A stretch of 64,000 nucleotides of DNA, from contig OU744453.1 in the NCBI GenBank assembly GCA_916610825.1, positions 4,935,845 through 4,999,844 on the forward strand, read 5' to 3'. Position numbers and translations under genes: made by a program. Numbering within the stretch: position 1 is the stretch's first letter; each line of letters begins with the position of its first letter. Origin of the DNA: Haliclystus octoradiatus. Lineage: Eukaryota > Cnidaria > Staurozoa > Stauromedusae > Haliclystidae. The notes below the pieces were generated by a model. That model was not told the origin of the DNA, did no database searches, and saw only the letters and a program-made list of their open reading frames with translations. Below are positions 48,641-60,490 of the stretch, one piece after another.

Positions 48641-50129
48641 GGGCGATATCAACTTTGAATTAAGACATCAAAACATTGAATTAATAAATTTTCGAATAAA
48701 AACATCATTTTGAATTTCATTCTCTATTACACTGTATTTCGTATAATCTACTACAAATACAATCACAAACAAATCATTGGATTCAATCCTAAATGAATGA
48801 TGAAAGATAAATGCATGAGCGGAAATAACCCAATTGATAAATAAACAATAGAACTGAATGTCAGTCGGGTGTGAAATACAAAGCGTGACGAACATGAGAA
48901 TGTAATTCGTTCTTTCTGTGGAGCCGCAAGAGAAATCCTACGAAAAAAATACGCTTCAAACCGTCAATTGAAGGAATATAAAGATACGGACACGAAAAAT
49001 GGCCTATGTTGTGACAAATAATTATATGATACCCCACGAAAAATTTGGTTTTGATACGTTTAGCAGGAGAAGCGTGAATCTCGAATACTGTTAATACAGA
49101 CAGACATATATCGACGTTTATATAGTAGATTACAGATGTCGAATGAAAGAATAGACAATTATGAATAAATTCGTTATTTTGATAGAAAAACGAAAACAAC
49201 TCATTTTGCCAGATTCGTGATATGCATATTTATTCAGAACTTATTTAAACGGACGCGATGGTTTATAGAGTGGAAATGTTTAGTGCAGCTTCAAATATAT
49301 AAAATACCACAGCCGATGGTAGTATTTAAATGGTCATGTTATGATGTCTGACGAAAAGGATAATTTACTATGTAGAAAATGAATCTACTTTACCATGCAT
49401 TTGATCACGATATGAAATGATCATTTTTGTCAGAATTAATTCGAATAAAAGACAATCTTTATTTTATTCTTATCGGGCGTACATTCTCCTTCGATAAAAT
49501 ATGGTTGTTAACTTATTATTGATTGGTGTATTAACTCAGAGAACCCGCTATTATGTATATTTAAATGTTGTTCAGAGATTATGCCGCTCGTATAGTTTTT
49601 ATTTGGATCTCATTTGGAAAATGGTAAGTTGTATTTTAATATATATTGTTTGCTATGATCGATTATTTCATGCAACCTTTTTCGCTTTTTATTTTTGTAA
49701 CACAAGATTTGTTACACTCATCCAAACTGTATTAATTATTTAAAATCTTTTTGAATTATGTTTTTGTGCTTTTAAATTCAAAGCGAAATTTTTGAACGCT
49801 GAAAATATTATAATTATTATTATTTATCACAAATCATACACTCAATTCAATTCAACTTTGTTGAATTTGATATACCTGAAATTAACTTTATTAAATGTTG
49901 ATCAACGATAATCACAAGACTGCTATTTTTATTCTCGAAACTGTAGTAACATACTGTGTCTTATTCTTATAGCAAGTCAACAAAATGAAATTTTAATTTT
50001 AATTGATGTTTACAATTCCTTCGTTAATTATTGAGGCAAAATCTGAAGATAAAAGCCTGCCTGCTCAAAACCAAATGATTCCTATTTTTATATTAAATAA
50101 TAAATTCTAGAAATATTTTTGTGCAATGC
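48641..50129. other. AT-rich sequence, no gene seen
   Basis: A 112-codon minus frame (49199-48861) and a plus frame with a good donor (49501-49621, AAAATG|GTAAGT) were considered. Neither shows a domain or a partner exon. Confidence 0.2.
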
Positions 50130-50812
50130 CTTGATTGATTCTAAACTCTGTAATTTTAGACTGTAGACGGATAATCTTATCAAACTTTGAATATTTTTTT
50201 CGAATTAGTCGAACGCCAACGTCATTTTGAAAATTCTTGCAAGTTAATTTGTTTTTATGCCCCGCGATAGATTATTCATTTCAAAACAGATTGTTTGCTC
50301 AGTGTTCTCACAAATTATATATCAAAATAGCCATTTTAAAAATGAAATGTTTTGTATCTCGATTTTGAGAAAAGTAATGAACGGCATTTTGTTTCATTAA
50401 TTAATGAAAGACCTAAAGTCTCTTTAATTTTCATAGCCTTTGTGTCGCGCTATTCAATGCCGGTAATTCAATGTAATTCAGTATTTCGTATTGTTTCAAT
50501 TATCATAAAACTGATTCAGTTTCAAGTTTCACTTGTTCAAACAATTTGCACGCAGCTTTTAAATTCAAAGCAAAAGATTTTTGTTCTGGGGAATTCAATT
50601 TGAATTCGATTTGGCTGCCCGCTAGATTATCGACCTATGAAATTTTTCAAAATCTCTGAAGTTTTTAATGCAATGATATCAAATAAAATATCAGATGAGG
50701 TATATTATTTTAAAACAACGTCATAGACCCATACTTTTCATACAAAAAATTTGTTACTGTACACGGTTATCTCGACACAAATGTTTGCATAGTTTCCCGA
50801 CAACGGATTATC
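50130..50812 (-). repeat. Dispersed repeat, copy 2, lacking the tRNA-like head
   Basis: Direct copy of 45600-46380. The similarity ends at GACAACGGATT, exactly inside the B box of copy 1, as expected for a 5'-truncated retroposed copy. The open frame 50352-50603 is a by-product. Confidence 0.65.
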
Positions 50813-50864
50813 CGTATTATATCGCCAGTAAGACTTACATAAATCGCGGACAGACACAGAAATA

Positions 50865-51013
50865 TAGTGATATATAAACAGACAGTATTATGTATATACG
50901 TGATATAAACAGACAGTATTATGTTTATAAGTGATAAGTGATATATAAACAGACATTATTATGTATACAAGTGATATAAACAGACAGTATTATGTATATA
51001 AGTGATATAAGTG
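50865..51013. repeat. Minisatellite based on GTGATATAAACAGACAGTATT
   Basis: GATATAAACAGACAGTATTA with a TGTATATAA spacer repeats four times at roughly 30-45-bp spacing. It lies just downstream of the paralogue's 3' end on the minus strand. Confidence 0.8.
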
Positions 51014-51373
51014 ATTAGATTCTAATACAAGTAAGGAAATCTAACTCTAATTCTTTACCTTACATCCTTACATGAGAGCATGAGCTCATTAATTAAGAGT
51101 TCCTTAAATAATATGAGTCTGTGATCCTCATCCTGATGTTAAATCCAATATGTATTGAATATAAGTTGTCAAAAATTTGTAATTACCTCTAATGAATTTA
51201 CATTAAATTTAGTATATAATGATTTGTAAATAATTATTTGTGCTTGATAATGTTAGAAAGGATGGTTCATTTTTGCAGTGGTAAGACCAATTGAGGTCCC
51301 TTGAAAACACTGATTCATTTATGTTACTAGTAATTTAAATACTATACCCGAAACGACTACAACAAATATTTAA

Positions 51374-51379
51374 TTTATT
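51374..51379 (-). promoter_or_regulatory. Poly(A) signal of the paralogous gene
   Basis: AATAAA on the minus strand about 62 nt after the stop at 51442, placed like the signal of the main gene. Confidence 0.5.
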
Positions 51380-51441
51380 TTTATCTGGATAATATATTTT
51401 CAGATTGAATATATCATATTCATAGTTTGCTTCTAAAGTCA

Positions 51442-51582
51442 TTATTGTTGCACATAAGTGGTTGGCATGCAAGCTGTATTGCAACGTTGAGATTGTAGAG
51501 CAATTTGACAATGGGCCGTTGGAGGACTGCTGGCGTCCACGTAAGCATTCTGATCATCTGGGCAATCGCAAACATAATGTAC
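51442..51582 (-). CDS. Paralogue terminal exon
   Basis: It starts after TATATTTGATAG in phase 0, reads 46 codons and stops (TAA 51444-51442). The cysteine pattern C-x-C ... C-Q-I ... C-x3-C corresponds to the terminal exon of the main gene. Overlapping open frames on both strands here are shadows. Confidence 0.68.
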   Translation of the reverse strand, partial: VHYVCDCPDDQNAYVDASSPPTAHCQIALQSQRCNTACMPTTYVQQ

Positions 51583-54575
51583 CTATCAAATATAAAATTA
51601 CCAAGTATCATCACAATATAATTAGAGAACATTTTGAATCAAATATGTTGTTGAACTGTAACCCAATCGGTTAGTTCTTCAATTTCCTGATCACGTGACC
51701 CAGTGTTATAGTTACGATGTGTTGAATATGTGATGTAAGGTATTATTTTAGGTATTGCACCTGTTGTTCACTTGATTGTATTGTTTGAATGCGTGGGATG
51801 CATGTGATCAGGGATGTTAAACTTACTTTTGAAAAGTAGTTAGTTACAGTTACCGTTACGTGGACGAGAAAGTAACTAGCTACTTTCAGACGTATCATTT
51901 CAGAAAAAGTAGCGGTTACTAATTGCAATTCACTTTTAATTCGAAAGTAACTAGTTACAGTTACTTTTTCCGTTATTTTTCTAAATAAATGTTAAAATAT
52001 CCAACAGAAGCAATGATCGTCGTACTCACGCAGTTTACATTACGACGATAGTTCCATTTCTTTGCAAAACATTAAAACAATCATTTTGATAATGTCAATG
52101 TGGCGAATACGCATTTGTATGTTATAGATTTTAAAGATAAAACAGCACTACATATGCAGAGGTCCAAAGTAATCGTTAATGCAACATAATTGGAAGAACA
52201 TTTCTTTTAAATACAATTATCAACTAATATTGTAAATAGAGACTAAAGGAACGAAATCTTTTCGGCCAAATCTTACTCAATTAACATACAACAGCGGTAG
52301 AAATATAATTTAAATCTGTATCTTAAACTTCGTGCTTCAACAAGAACACAATCTAAGAAGACTATAAACTTCATTCCAAGTATATATTTTTCAAGTGTAT
52401 TTATCAACAACTTCTGATGGAAAAAGAATTTGCTGCATTTCTGATTGATATAGTAGTACTAAGATTGTATTGAATGCACTTTCTATGCTACATTTGTCGT
52501 ATTTCAAAGTTGAGCTTCGCTATCGTTCACGACGACGATAGAATGCTCATGAACATTTCACGTGAACGGTTCCTGCACAGAGGTGATTCCCCAAAGAAGT
52601 GCGCAGAAGCACTGCGCACCCCTCTAACGTAGTCGTTCATGCAATCTGAAACTCTCTAATACCAAAACAAAAACCCGACGAATAATTCACAGCGATTCCT
52701 TTAGCGTGTTGGAATGAACGGTCTAGTTATTCGATCCCCCTAATTATCATAGCAAAGAAAATCTCAAGTTAGGCATCATTAGTTCTATTTCAGGCTTGGT
52801 TAATATGACAATTAATTGATCGAACAGACATCAGACATGAAACGCTCGTTGAATCACTTAATAATATAAACTCACTCAGAAAAACAGAGAAATAAAGGAT
52901 TGGCAAACATAATGTTCACATCCCCGAATGTAATTTTTTTGATATCCAAATTAATGACAAGACATCCTGCAGTTGCAGAAAGCATTTGTTTGTGTTTTAT
53001 TGTTCTTGTATGGTAACAATAGGAACAAAATTTTTTGATTAAGCAAAACACAATGGCGATTGAGAAGCTGCTAACTTTCAGCACTCTATTGTGAAAAAGT
53101 AACGGAGGAAAAACGAAAATGTAGTGACAAAGTAACGAGTAATCGTTACTTTATTTTTAATCCTTATTGTAACTAGTTACAAATAGAAGTTACTTTTACA
53201 GAAAAGTGACTAGTTACAAGTAGAAGTTACTGTTACAGAAAAGTAACTGGTTACAAGTAGAAGTTACTAAATAGTAACGATCACAAGTAACGTCCTTACT
53301 TTTGTAATCGTTACTAGCATCCCCGCATGTGATAATCAGTAATGTGTTGTAATTGATGCTATGTATTTTCATGTGATTAGTAATTGTTATATGTATTTTG
53401 AATGCCTGTTGTTTCGCCCTCTTACTTACATCAAAGTTTAAAGCGTGAAATTAACTTGCGTGTTTTCTCTCCTCCATGCCGATCTCGTAAGAATCTTACA
53501 ACCTAACGGGCCAATCTACAAACGGGATGGCGTGGAGGAGACCAGTTATGTTGTTATGAATGATAAAATATTGAATATTCCATTTCTGCTGTGGTTTGGT
53601 TTTGCAAGTTTACGTCGTCTGATATCATTTGTTTACTACGGCTGAGAATGGACATGTTATTTATATTTACTTTGAATTATGTAATGTAATTATACTATGT
53701 AATGTAAAATTGTTTGCATTATTGTCGATTTGTTGTTGCTGTAGTACAGCGTGTGAGGCTCAATCCAGAAAAGGATTTTTCGAACCCCGTTGAGGCCTTA
53801 TTATTCCACTTTAGATTATTAATCAGGATGGAAGGGAAGAAAATGTGTTTCAAGTTCCATTGCCAATACAATCTAAAATGTTACAATAATAATATACATG
53901 CAGCTAAAACGACGAGGTGTATTGACTAATTCCTCTCACATTTGGGTATTCTAGTATTATTATTTGCGGCTTTGCTATATTACACTGAGCCATGATTCTT
54001 GCCATTAGATAAATATCATTTAACATAAAAATATATTTATCTCGTCAAGGTTTCATATATATAGGAGGAAGACTTGAGGTGGAGTAGTTGTTATTTTTTT
54101 CTCCTCTTGTTGCGACCTAATGAAATAAAAAAACTCATAATATATCTATTAGTGTTTTAGTGGGTTTTCCGCCATTCATAAAAGCCATATTTAATAAAGT
54201 TGATATGTCAAACGTAAAAATATGATATTTTCACACCCAAAATAAAAGCTTTTTAGCCAATCTCAGAGCGTCTTGCATTTGCGTAACAAAGGAAAGTCCA
54301 AAGGAAACTAAAAGAAACGCATTTTCGATGCTGATTTAGTCTTTAAGTGCACTTTTGCCATTCAAAACAGAACACCAAATCATATAATTATTTAAAGGTA
54401 AAACTAACAAGGGCAAAACAGTCAATGATGTTTTTACTCACAACGTTAGTCTCGCATTTGAACCAATAATTTTCGTGGAACATCACTCCTTCCAATTCTG
54501 GCAGATTATTAGGATCCAATGTCAATATATGAAGTCCAGCACTTTCACACAACTGTACTGCTGTGTCAAATGTTT
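51442..54575 (-). CDS. Partial paralogous gene: last two C-type-lectin-like exons
   Basis: Two exons, 54575-54442 (134 nt, phase 1 to 0, donor GTGAGT) and 51582-51442 (47 codons including TAA), join in frame. The first reads AVQLCESAG...NNLPE...NYWFKC and matches exon 5 of the main gene. The second reads VCDC...HCQI and matches its exon 6 (SCNC...GCQI). The intron of 2859 bp contains a hAT-type element. AATAAA follows the stop. Upstream exons (signal peptide, other domains) were not found in the window. They may lie beyond 64000 or be hidden in the transposon-rich stretch. The two genes are in the same orientation, so this looks like a tandem duplication. Confidence 0.7.
51801..53333. mobile_element. 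hAT-type non-autonomous element with 8-bp target duplication
   Basis: CATGTGAT at 51801-51808 and 53326-53333 is a perfect 8-bp duplication around CAGGGATGTTAA...TAGCATCCCCG. The subterminal parts are packed with AAAAGTAACTAGTTACAGTTAC-type words (spread over 51826-51970 and 53095-53310). There is no transposase frame. It sits in the intron between the two paralogue lectin exons. Confidence 0.85.
54442..54575 (-). CDS. Paralogue exon: lectin-like core
   Basis: It starts after TTTTGTTTTGAAG and ends before GTGAGT. The 44 complete codons are open and align with exon 5 of the main gene: the same cysteine position after the first helix, NLPE, and YW two residues before the next cysteine. It is nine nucleotides from the TTAA-element side of the locus only in sequence order; no part overlaps the element. 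Confidence 0.72.
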
Positions 54576-55855
54576 CTTCAAAACAAAATAAGGATACAAA
54601 TATACATGCATATTGTGGACGCTAATTGAGGACTCCTAAAAAAGAATCTTCAATAAAATATGCATAAAATTGTAAAATAAGTTTCTCATATGATTTTGGA
54701 TTAAATATATTTTCGATCACTATGTAATTAAAGTGCCTATGAAATGAAAAAATGGGTTTTGAGGTTTTCACATATTCCTGTAGAAAGTTTTAAGCTGATT
54801 CCGATGATATAATTTTTATTGCAAACAATTAGTTATAACCTACCTTTTTTGATGCCTAAAGTCGGCATTTCCACAAAATTTTTGGGGACACTTTTTACGC
54901 GGTCAGATAATGCAAATGAGGCGCGTGACGTCAAGAGTTGTACACAGATCAGAAACACAACACAAGAAGCAGTCGTGGCGGGAGTGATTTTGTTGTTTGT
55001 CTCGTGTATATTTGCAAACATAGTGTAAGTATTGCATGTCAGGTGCTCCAGCCAAGGTAAATTGTCCAAGCAGAAGTGGTTCGGTAGTTATCTAGATGCA
55101 TACTTCTTCAATAACACGGAAATTGAAAAGATTGTGGACAATCTTCGTAGGATTATATTGTTGTGATTTTGTACCTTCGCAAAGCGCCAACATTGTAGTT
55201 AAGCTCTGCTCATCTTCAGTCCACTTAGTTTTCTGGTTCCAAGATACTTATTTGAAAATGTTATCTGAGTCCTTAGTTCACTCGCTTACAGACGACGTCT
55301 CAAAGTAAGGACTTTTCTTACAATTCATGCCCTTTTATCAAGTAAAATAGAAATAGTGAGATACATGTATGAAACAGCCTTGGGACAGCCCTGTCAGTGC
55401 ATATCACCGTCTAACACGAACAGATATGTTCTCAATAATGAAATATGTTCATGCATTAGGCTGGTAATGCTACAGAATTACAGACAGATGGCATGGATAT
55501 TATTTCCTGATAACTTTGTGATCTTACATGTATACAATTTTTAAAATTATAATTTATTATCTTATCATAATTACTTGCCAGGCAATATTAAATTTACATG
55601 AAATTCTATTATGGGCCTATAACATCTGATCTTGATAAAAATCGACAAAACAAAGAAGTTAAAAACAATGAGTAGGATTGAGATAATAATAAATTATAAT
55701 TCACATAAATAAAGTACATAGATCGATGATCTAAATCCAGGCAAGAACAACATTAGTAATGAAAAAATCAAATGCCACCAGTGCAGCAAGACAGCCAATA
55801 GTAGACCCAATCCTAAATGCAAACAAAAGCAAACAAATTATCAATAAGGGGACAA

Positions 55856-55970
55856 GCCATCCATAAAGTATGTACTCAGTTGAGGGGGAGGGGGTCATAC
55901 CAAAAGCGTACAGCTGCGTACATGGGAGAAGGGATGTGTCAAGTATGTACGCGTATGTAAATTGTTTTTT
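55856..55970. repeat. Fragment with GTATGTAC-rich sequence
   Basis: GGGGACAAGCCATCCATAAA followed by several GTATGTAC/GTACG words resembles one end of a DNA transposon. No second end was found. It is nested in the TTAA-flanked element. Confidence 0.3.
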
Positions 55971-56171
55971 TCATAAAAGTTAGACTTTAAATCAATTACT
56001 AACAGTGAAAATGTGAGTATTAGAATAAGGAGAGGATGACATTCAGGCACTCTTTGGGACTAGGGGTATAATTCATAACTCATATAATAGGATTTATTAC
56101 CTAAGCCTACTAAAAAATAAATTACATTTTAAATTATAAATCACTTCACTAATAAATTCTTACTTATTAAG

Positions 56172-56323
56172 TTTGAGATAAATGACAGCGATAAAAGAGA
56201 CATGATTGTCCATATTTGTAAATTCTCATCATCAATCTCGTCTCTCTTGCTTGACGATGTTATTATAAAGATAACGAAATATTGCCAATCATGTCTCTTG
56301 TATCGCTGTCATTTATCTCAAAA
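56172..56323. mobile_element. Hairpin MITE, 152 bp, nested
   Basis: TTTGAGATAAATGACAGCGA and its inverse form the ends, and the arms continue through AAGAGACATGATTG/CAATCATGTCTCTT. It is inside the TTAA-flanked element. Confidence 0.8.
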
Positions 56324-58449
56324 TCAATTGACATGAAGAAAATCAGTTAACATGACATTTAACAAACACACCTAACAATCAAAACCATATTACTAATATT
56401 GCCGATCATTTTTAGTTCATTGCTTGAGTCAACAAGTCACCAAACGTTAAAACTTGATCAGAATCTGCTATAACATGTATCACCATGCATGTGTGTTTAG
56501 ATTGTGAGATGATTTAAAAATTTAGCATCAAAACTGCCTCATATATATTGCGTCAGAGTAGGGAGAATATTCATTGGTCTATATTCAAGTGATACCAAGT
56601 GCACATAATTTCATTTTTGGCAGGGTCAAACAGAACTGGGAATCCTGCAGCTGCAATCCTAGTTTCCAGATGGCTATAGTAAATATGCTTTTATGTTCTT
56701 TAGGACAAATTTCAAAACGTTCTAGAATTCCAGAAGGCCAAATCATCTGTCAGACTTTATATTTGAAGGACGGAGAGATAATTTTCTGACAATTGATTGT
56801 TAACAGTGTTTACAGTTTTTCATCGTTGCAGCCAGGTATCCAGGTGTTCAGCTATTCAGAAACTTGGTGCATCTGGATGTATTATGATAAATGCATGCTG
56901 CCAGCACAGCGCCTGCGAAGTGTTTCCCATTTGAGAGACCTACATATCCATCGTGCAGAAACATGCAGCATCTCTGAGAATTGAGTAAAAGATCTATGCA
57001 AGCATGCTCCAGAAATATGTTGTAAAAACATCAGTGTATTCCTTATAGTTATTTGTCAATAAATGTAATTTGATTATTTTCTTTGAGAATATTTGAGAAT
57101 GTTTCAACTGATATTTATTGTCTATTGGATAATTGTTTACTACATATACGTTTCGTTGGCATTCCTTCTGTACCCGTTGTCTGCCGGTACGATATCTCAA
57201 TTACAGTCTACAAGACGATAGAGTTGTTTTCATTGTAGCCCTGTAGTAACTGTGCTGGCTGGTTAGTATATTGAAGTTTTGAAGGATTTCCATCAAACAT
57301 CAGCATTATTTTGAATTTCAACCTCAGGAAGACTGCATTCTCTAGGGTCTTGCCAGGGAATATTTTCACATAATTCACTCACACTTACAATGAAATGTGA
57401 TAAATTGATCTTACATAAGTCTACAAATCCATAAAAAAGTAGAATGTAGAGGTAAAATATTCAATAGACTACACTTGCAATTCGGTTTCGAAAAGGAAAT
57501 TAAGGTTGGTCTGGACTATCAGACTTCACGTTATTCAGAAAATGATCAGCTAAGCTACCTTATGTTGTCTGAGTTTCTACATCATTCATAATAACCACTT
57601 ACCAAACACTGAAAACTTTTTCCCCTCCAACCTTGCCTTCAAATGCCCCCAAAAAATGTTTCTTCATCCTCTTCGTAATGGCGTTTTTCAGTACTACTTT
57701 GGATGTTCAGAAGAATTACTTCTCCTTGCCAAGGCTGCGTTGAAGTTGAAAGGATAATGTCTCTTCATGGCTTGATAAATTACATTCTAAACCAGAATTA
57801 AGTTCTGCTTGGTCAAAATCAGACTTTGTTTTTCAAGCAGAAGAAAGAAGCAGTAAGAACCTGTGTTTGTGGTTTGAGCGATTGGCGATTGCAGTGAAAT
57901 TCGCGTGTACAACTCTTGACGTCACAGCCACTAAATTAGTGCCCAGGCACCTGTTCCCAAAATCATCCAAAATGTAGCACCTTTGTGATGCCAAAAATAT
58001 ACCTTAAGCATCGAACTTTCAAAAAAAAATATCGCGATGGTACTAAGTTGAAACCATTTTTTCATTTCATAGGCACTTTAAAGAATGATTATAGTAGTGC
58101 TTGATACTGAATATTGATTTCATAATGTTGGTAGTAGATATTGATGCTGTGAGTAATATTTGGATTTGATCGTTAAACATATTCATCTAATGAAAAATAT
58201 TAGAGGGTACAATGAATGTACGGTGTCCCTCTGAGATATGATATATGTTGGTAAGAACAGAAATAAGTGAGAGGATAAACATTTTCTCCAATCCAATTTA
58301 ATTCCACATAACTAATTGAGTCTGACCTGATCTAATCCAAGGAGAAAAAAAATCAGGAATTGTTAATGATACCGTATGAATTGAACATCACCCGATGTTT
58401 TGCTCACGAAGGATGTTGAGAATTTATAGTTTACAAAGTACAGCATGTT

Positions 58450-58790
58450 CTTCTTTACTAGGTATCAAATCTAAACCCCTGCGCAAACGACGGCAACATT
58501 TGTGCGATTTTTAAATCCTTCGAAATCCTTGTCGTTTAGCCACTCTTTCGATTTTGTCTGACGTATTGCATCGTGTATTTTATTTGTCAATCGTGTTTGA
58601 TGGCCATCAAACATTTTCAAAGTCTTTCCAAAGATTTTTGTTATCGAATGTCTTCGTCGTTATCCTTTTCGAACCATTTCGTTCAAAATGAATCGAACTA
58701 TTTCAATGTTGTGGCTTCTCCATGGCTTCTTTTGAACCTCATCCGAATTGTTTTAGAAAAGTATTGAGGAAGTCGGGTCCATTTAGCCTC
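58450..58790 (-). pseudogene. Possible decayed coding fragment
   Basis: The block is GC-richer than its flanks. One minus-strand frame is open for about 80 codons apart from a single TAA and ends at a stop near 58463. Residues such as NIEIVRFILNEM read like a helical protein. It was not identified. It is next to the TTAA-flanked element and could be a captured or decayed gene piece. Confidence 0.25.
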
Positions 58791-59339
58791 TATTGAAAAG
58801 TCTGCTTTAGCACATAAAAACACACATCAGACGGCTACACAGAAGCCCACGCAGAAGCCCACAGACTATAAAATATCAATGATTGATGCCACCATTTTGA
58901 ATCAAGTGTTTGGTTATACAAGTATCAAAAATCATTCAGTAAATGATGTAATTTTACTAGGTTTACAAAGCTTAACTGACTTTTAAATAGGTTTAGTTTA
59001 CTTTTGATGTCAAATTTCTAAAAAAGGCAATGTACCCCTTGATGACTATGAACCAAACACACGATCCAAAGCAGTGGCATCGATCACTGACTGAAATTTT
59101 TCTAAACGAAAGTTATGCTCTAATATAGATACTGATAATATAGATATTCTTCACAAGAATCATTCATGTATTCAAAAATAATATAAAAATGGTAGTGTTA
59201 TAATTACAGAGTTTTTTCTTTCTTACTAGTTGTCCCCTTCACTTCATGATATGTTATTCAAGCTGCAGGTCTCCACACATGAACAAGACGAGAAATCTAC
59301 TTTTTAAATAGTGTACAACATAATATACTTATATTTCAG

Positions 59340-59501
59340 CGCATTCAGAGGCTAGGCACAATTTCTCCTATTTCAATTATCGGATACATAAATCTATGTT
59401 TTGTTGTAGCTTGTGTCAATTTTGTGATGAAGCTTAATGATATGACGCCCGAGGAGATGTTAAGGCATAACAAATACTTTTCACTTTTCGCAGGATCATG
59501 A
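59340..59501 (+). CDS. Candidate terminal exon with a hydrophobic segment
   Basis: After an acceptor TACTTATATTTCAG, 53 codons are open to TGA. They hold a hydrophobic stretch (ISIIGYINLCFVVACVNFV) followed by a charged tail (KLNDMTPEEMLRHNKYF). No family was recognised, no upstream exon was found and no near poly(A) signal was seen. It could be the end of a small membrane protein or chance. Confidence 0.28.
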   Translation, partial: RIQRLGTISPISIIGYINLCFVVACVNFVMKLNDMTPEEMLRHNKYFSLFAGS

Positions 59502-59811
59502 TATCATACATCAATTTATAGATATGCTAAGATTTAATTAACTTACGCTCACTCTTATCAACCTTTATAGTATAAACGTATGTATCTAGGTATGTATTCT
59601 ATTTTGTCAACAATGGTGACAGGAAAATACAGAAAAATTTGTGGCTCCCAATTATATGTAAAGCCCTTAAAAAAGTTAAAATAGGTTATCAAGATTAAAG
59701 CTTTACAAACAAAATTGCTACTAAAATATTTACAAGGCATTTAGAACTATCTAACTAAGTTAAAAAGGTAATAAGATAAAATTGAAAGGTTACTACATTT
59801 GTACTAAATAT

Positions 59812-60490
59812 TTAAAAAGTATTTAGATCTATGCCATCCAATGAACGTTTGAATGCTGGCATTGTCTTTGAAATGACACATTTCTCCGGCAGAAAGATCC
59901 ACCAAGGTACGACACGATTGCAAAAGTCATTTAAAATGGATGACATCTTTGGAATTGATTTTGATTTTAACTTGTAAGAGTTTCCTCTCATGTGGTATTT
60001 ATTTATATCAAAATCGCATAGTTTATTTATGTCTAAATCGACCATATTATGAGCTATTTCAAACATCAAAATTAAATAGTTTTCAACCCTACGAGTTTCT
60101 AACGATTCAAGATTGTTATGTTTTATTCTTTCAGGATATGACTTGTAATACAATTTGTCTACTCTTTACAGGCTTCATATTTCTTTTTAAATGCCTGTGA
60201 ACTTTCTCTATTGTAATAATATCTTTTTGAAGAGAGGGATTCCACACTGGTGAAACCGTTTCCAACAGTGGGCGTATACATGTGTTTTAGGCTTTGAATA
60301 GTAATTCAGGATCACGACAAGTGAAACATTCTAATATTAAGTAAAGTCTTGAGTATGCTTCAGATTCAATCATTGAGCAATGAGAAGATGACTTTAAATC
60401 TGAAGTGAGGATAACTCCAAGATCTTTCATCTTATTGACAGGTGGTAAATAATGTCCAGATAAGTTGTAATCACAAGAAGGTATTTTCAT
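59812..60490 (-). pseudogene. LINE ORF2: C-terminal region
   Basis: KDLGVILTSDLKSSSHCS (60490-60287) follows the RT. Then a 113-codon frame begins YYKSYPERIKHNNLESLETR, includes FCNRVVPWWIFLPEKCV and ends FKRSLDGIDLNTF. This is the usual C-terminus of CR1/Jockey-type ORF2. Confidence 0.8.

Larger units (their letters stand above)
54732..58077. mobile_element. TTAA-flanked TIR element of 3.3 kb
   Basis: The ends AGTGCCTATGAAATGAAAAA and its inverse (58058-58077) are flanked by TTAA (54728-54731 and 58078-58081). Subterminal pairs such as ACGTCAAGAGTTGTACAC and GTGTACAACTCTTGACGTCA extend the inverted repeat to about 200 bp. TTAA targets are typical of piggyBac and Kolobok superfamilies. The interior has only short frames (for example 55096-55308, 56793-56984), so any transposase is decayed or unrecognised. 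Confidence 0.7.

Noticed and set aside
53445-53645. Plus ORF next to the hAT element
   Set aside because: No start context, domain or splice partner could be supported.
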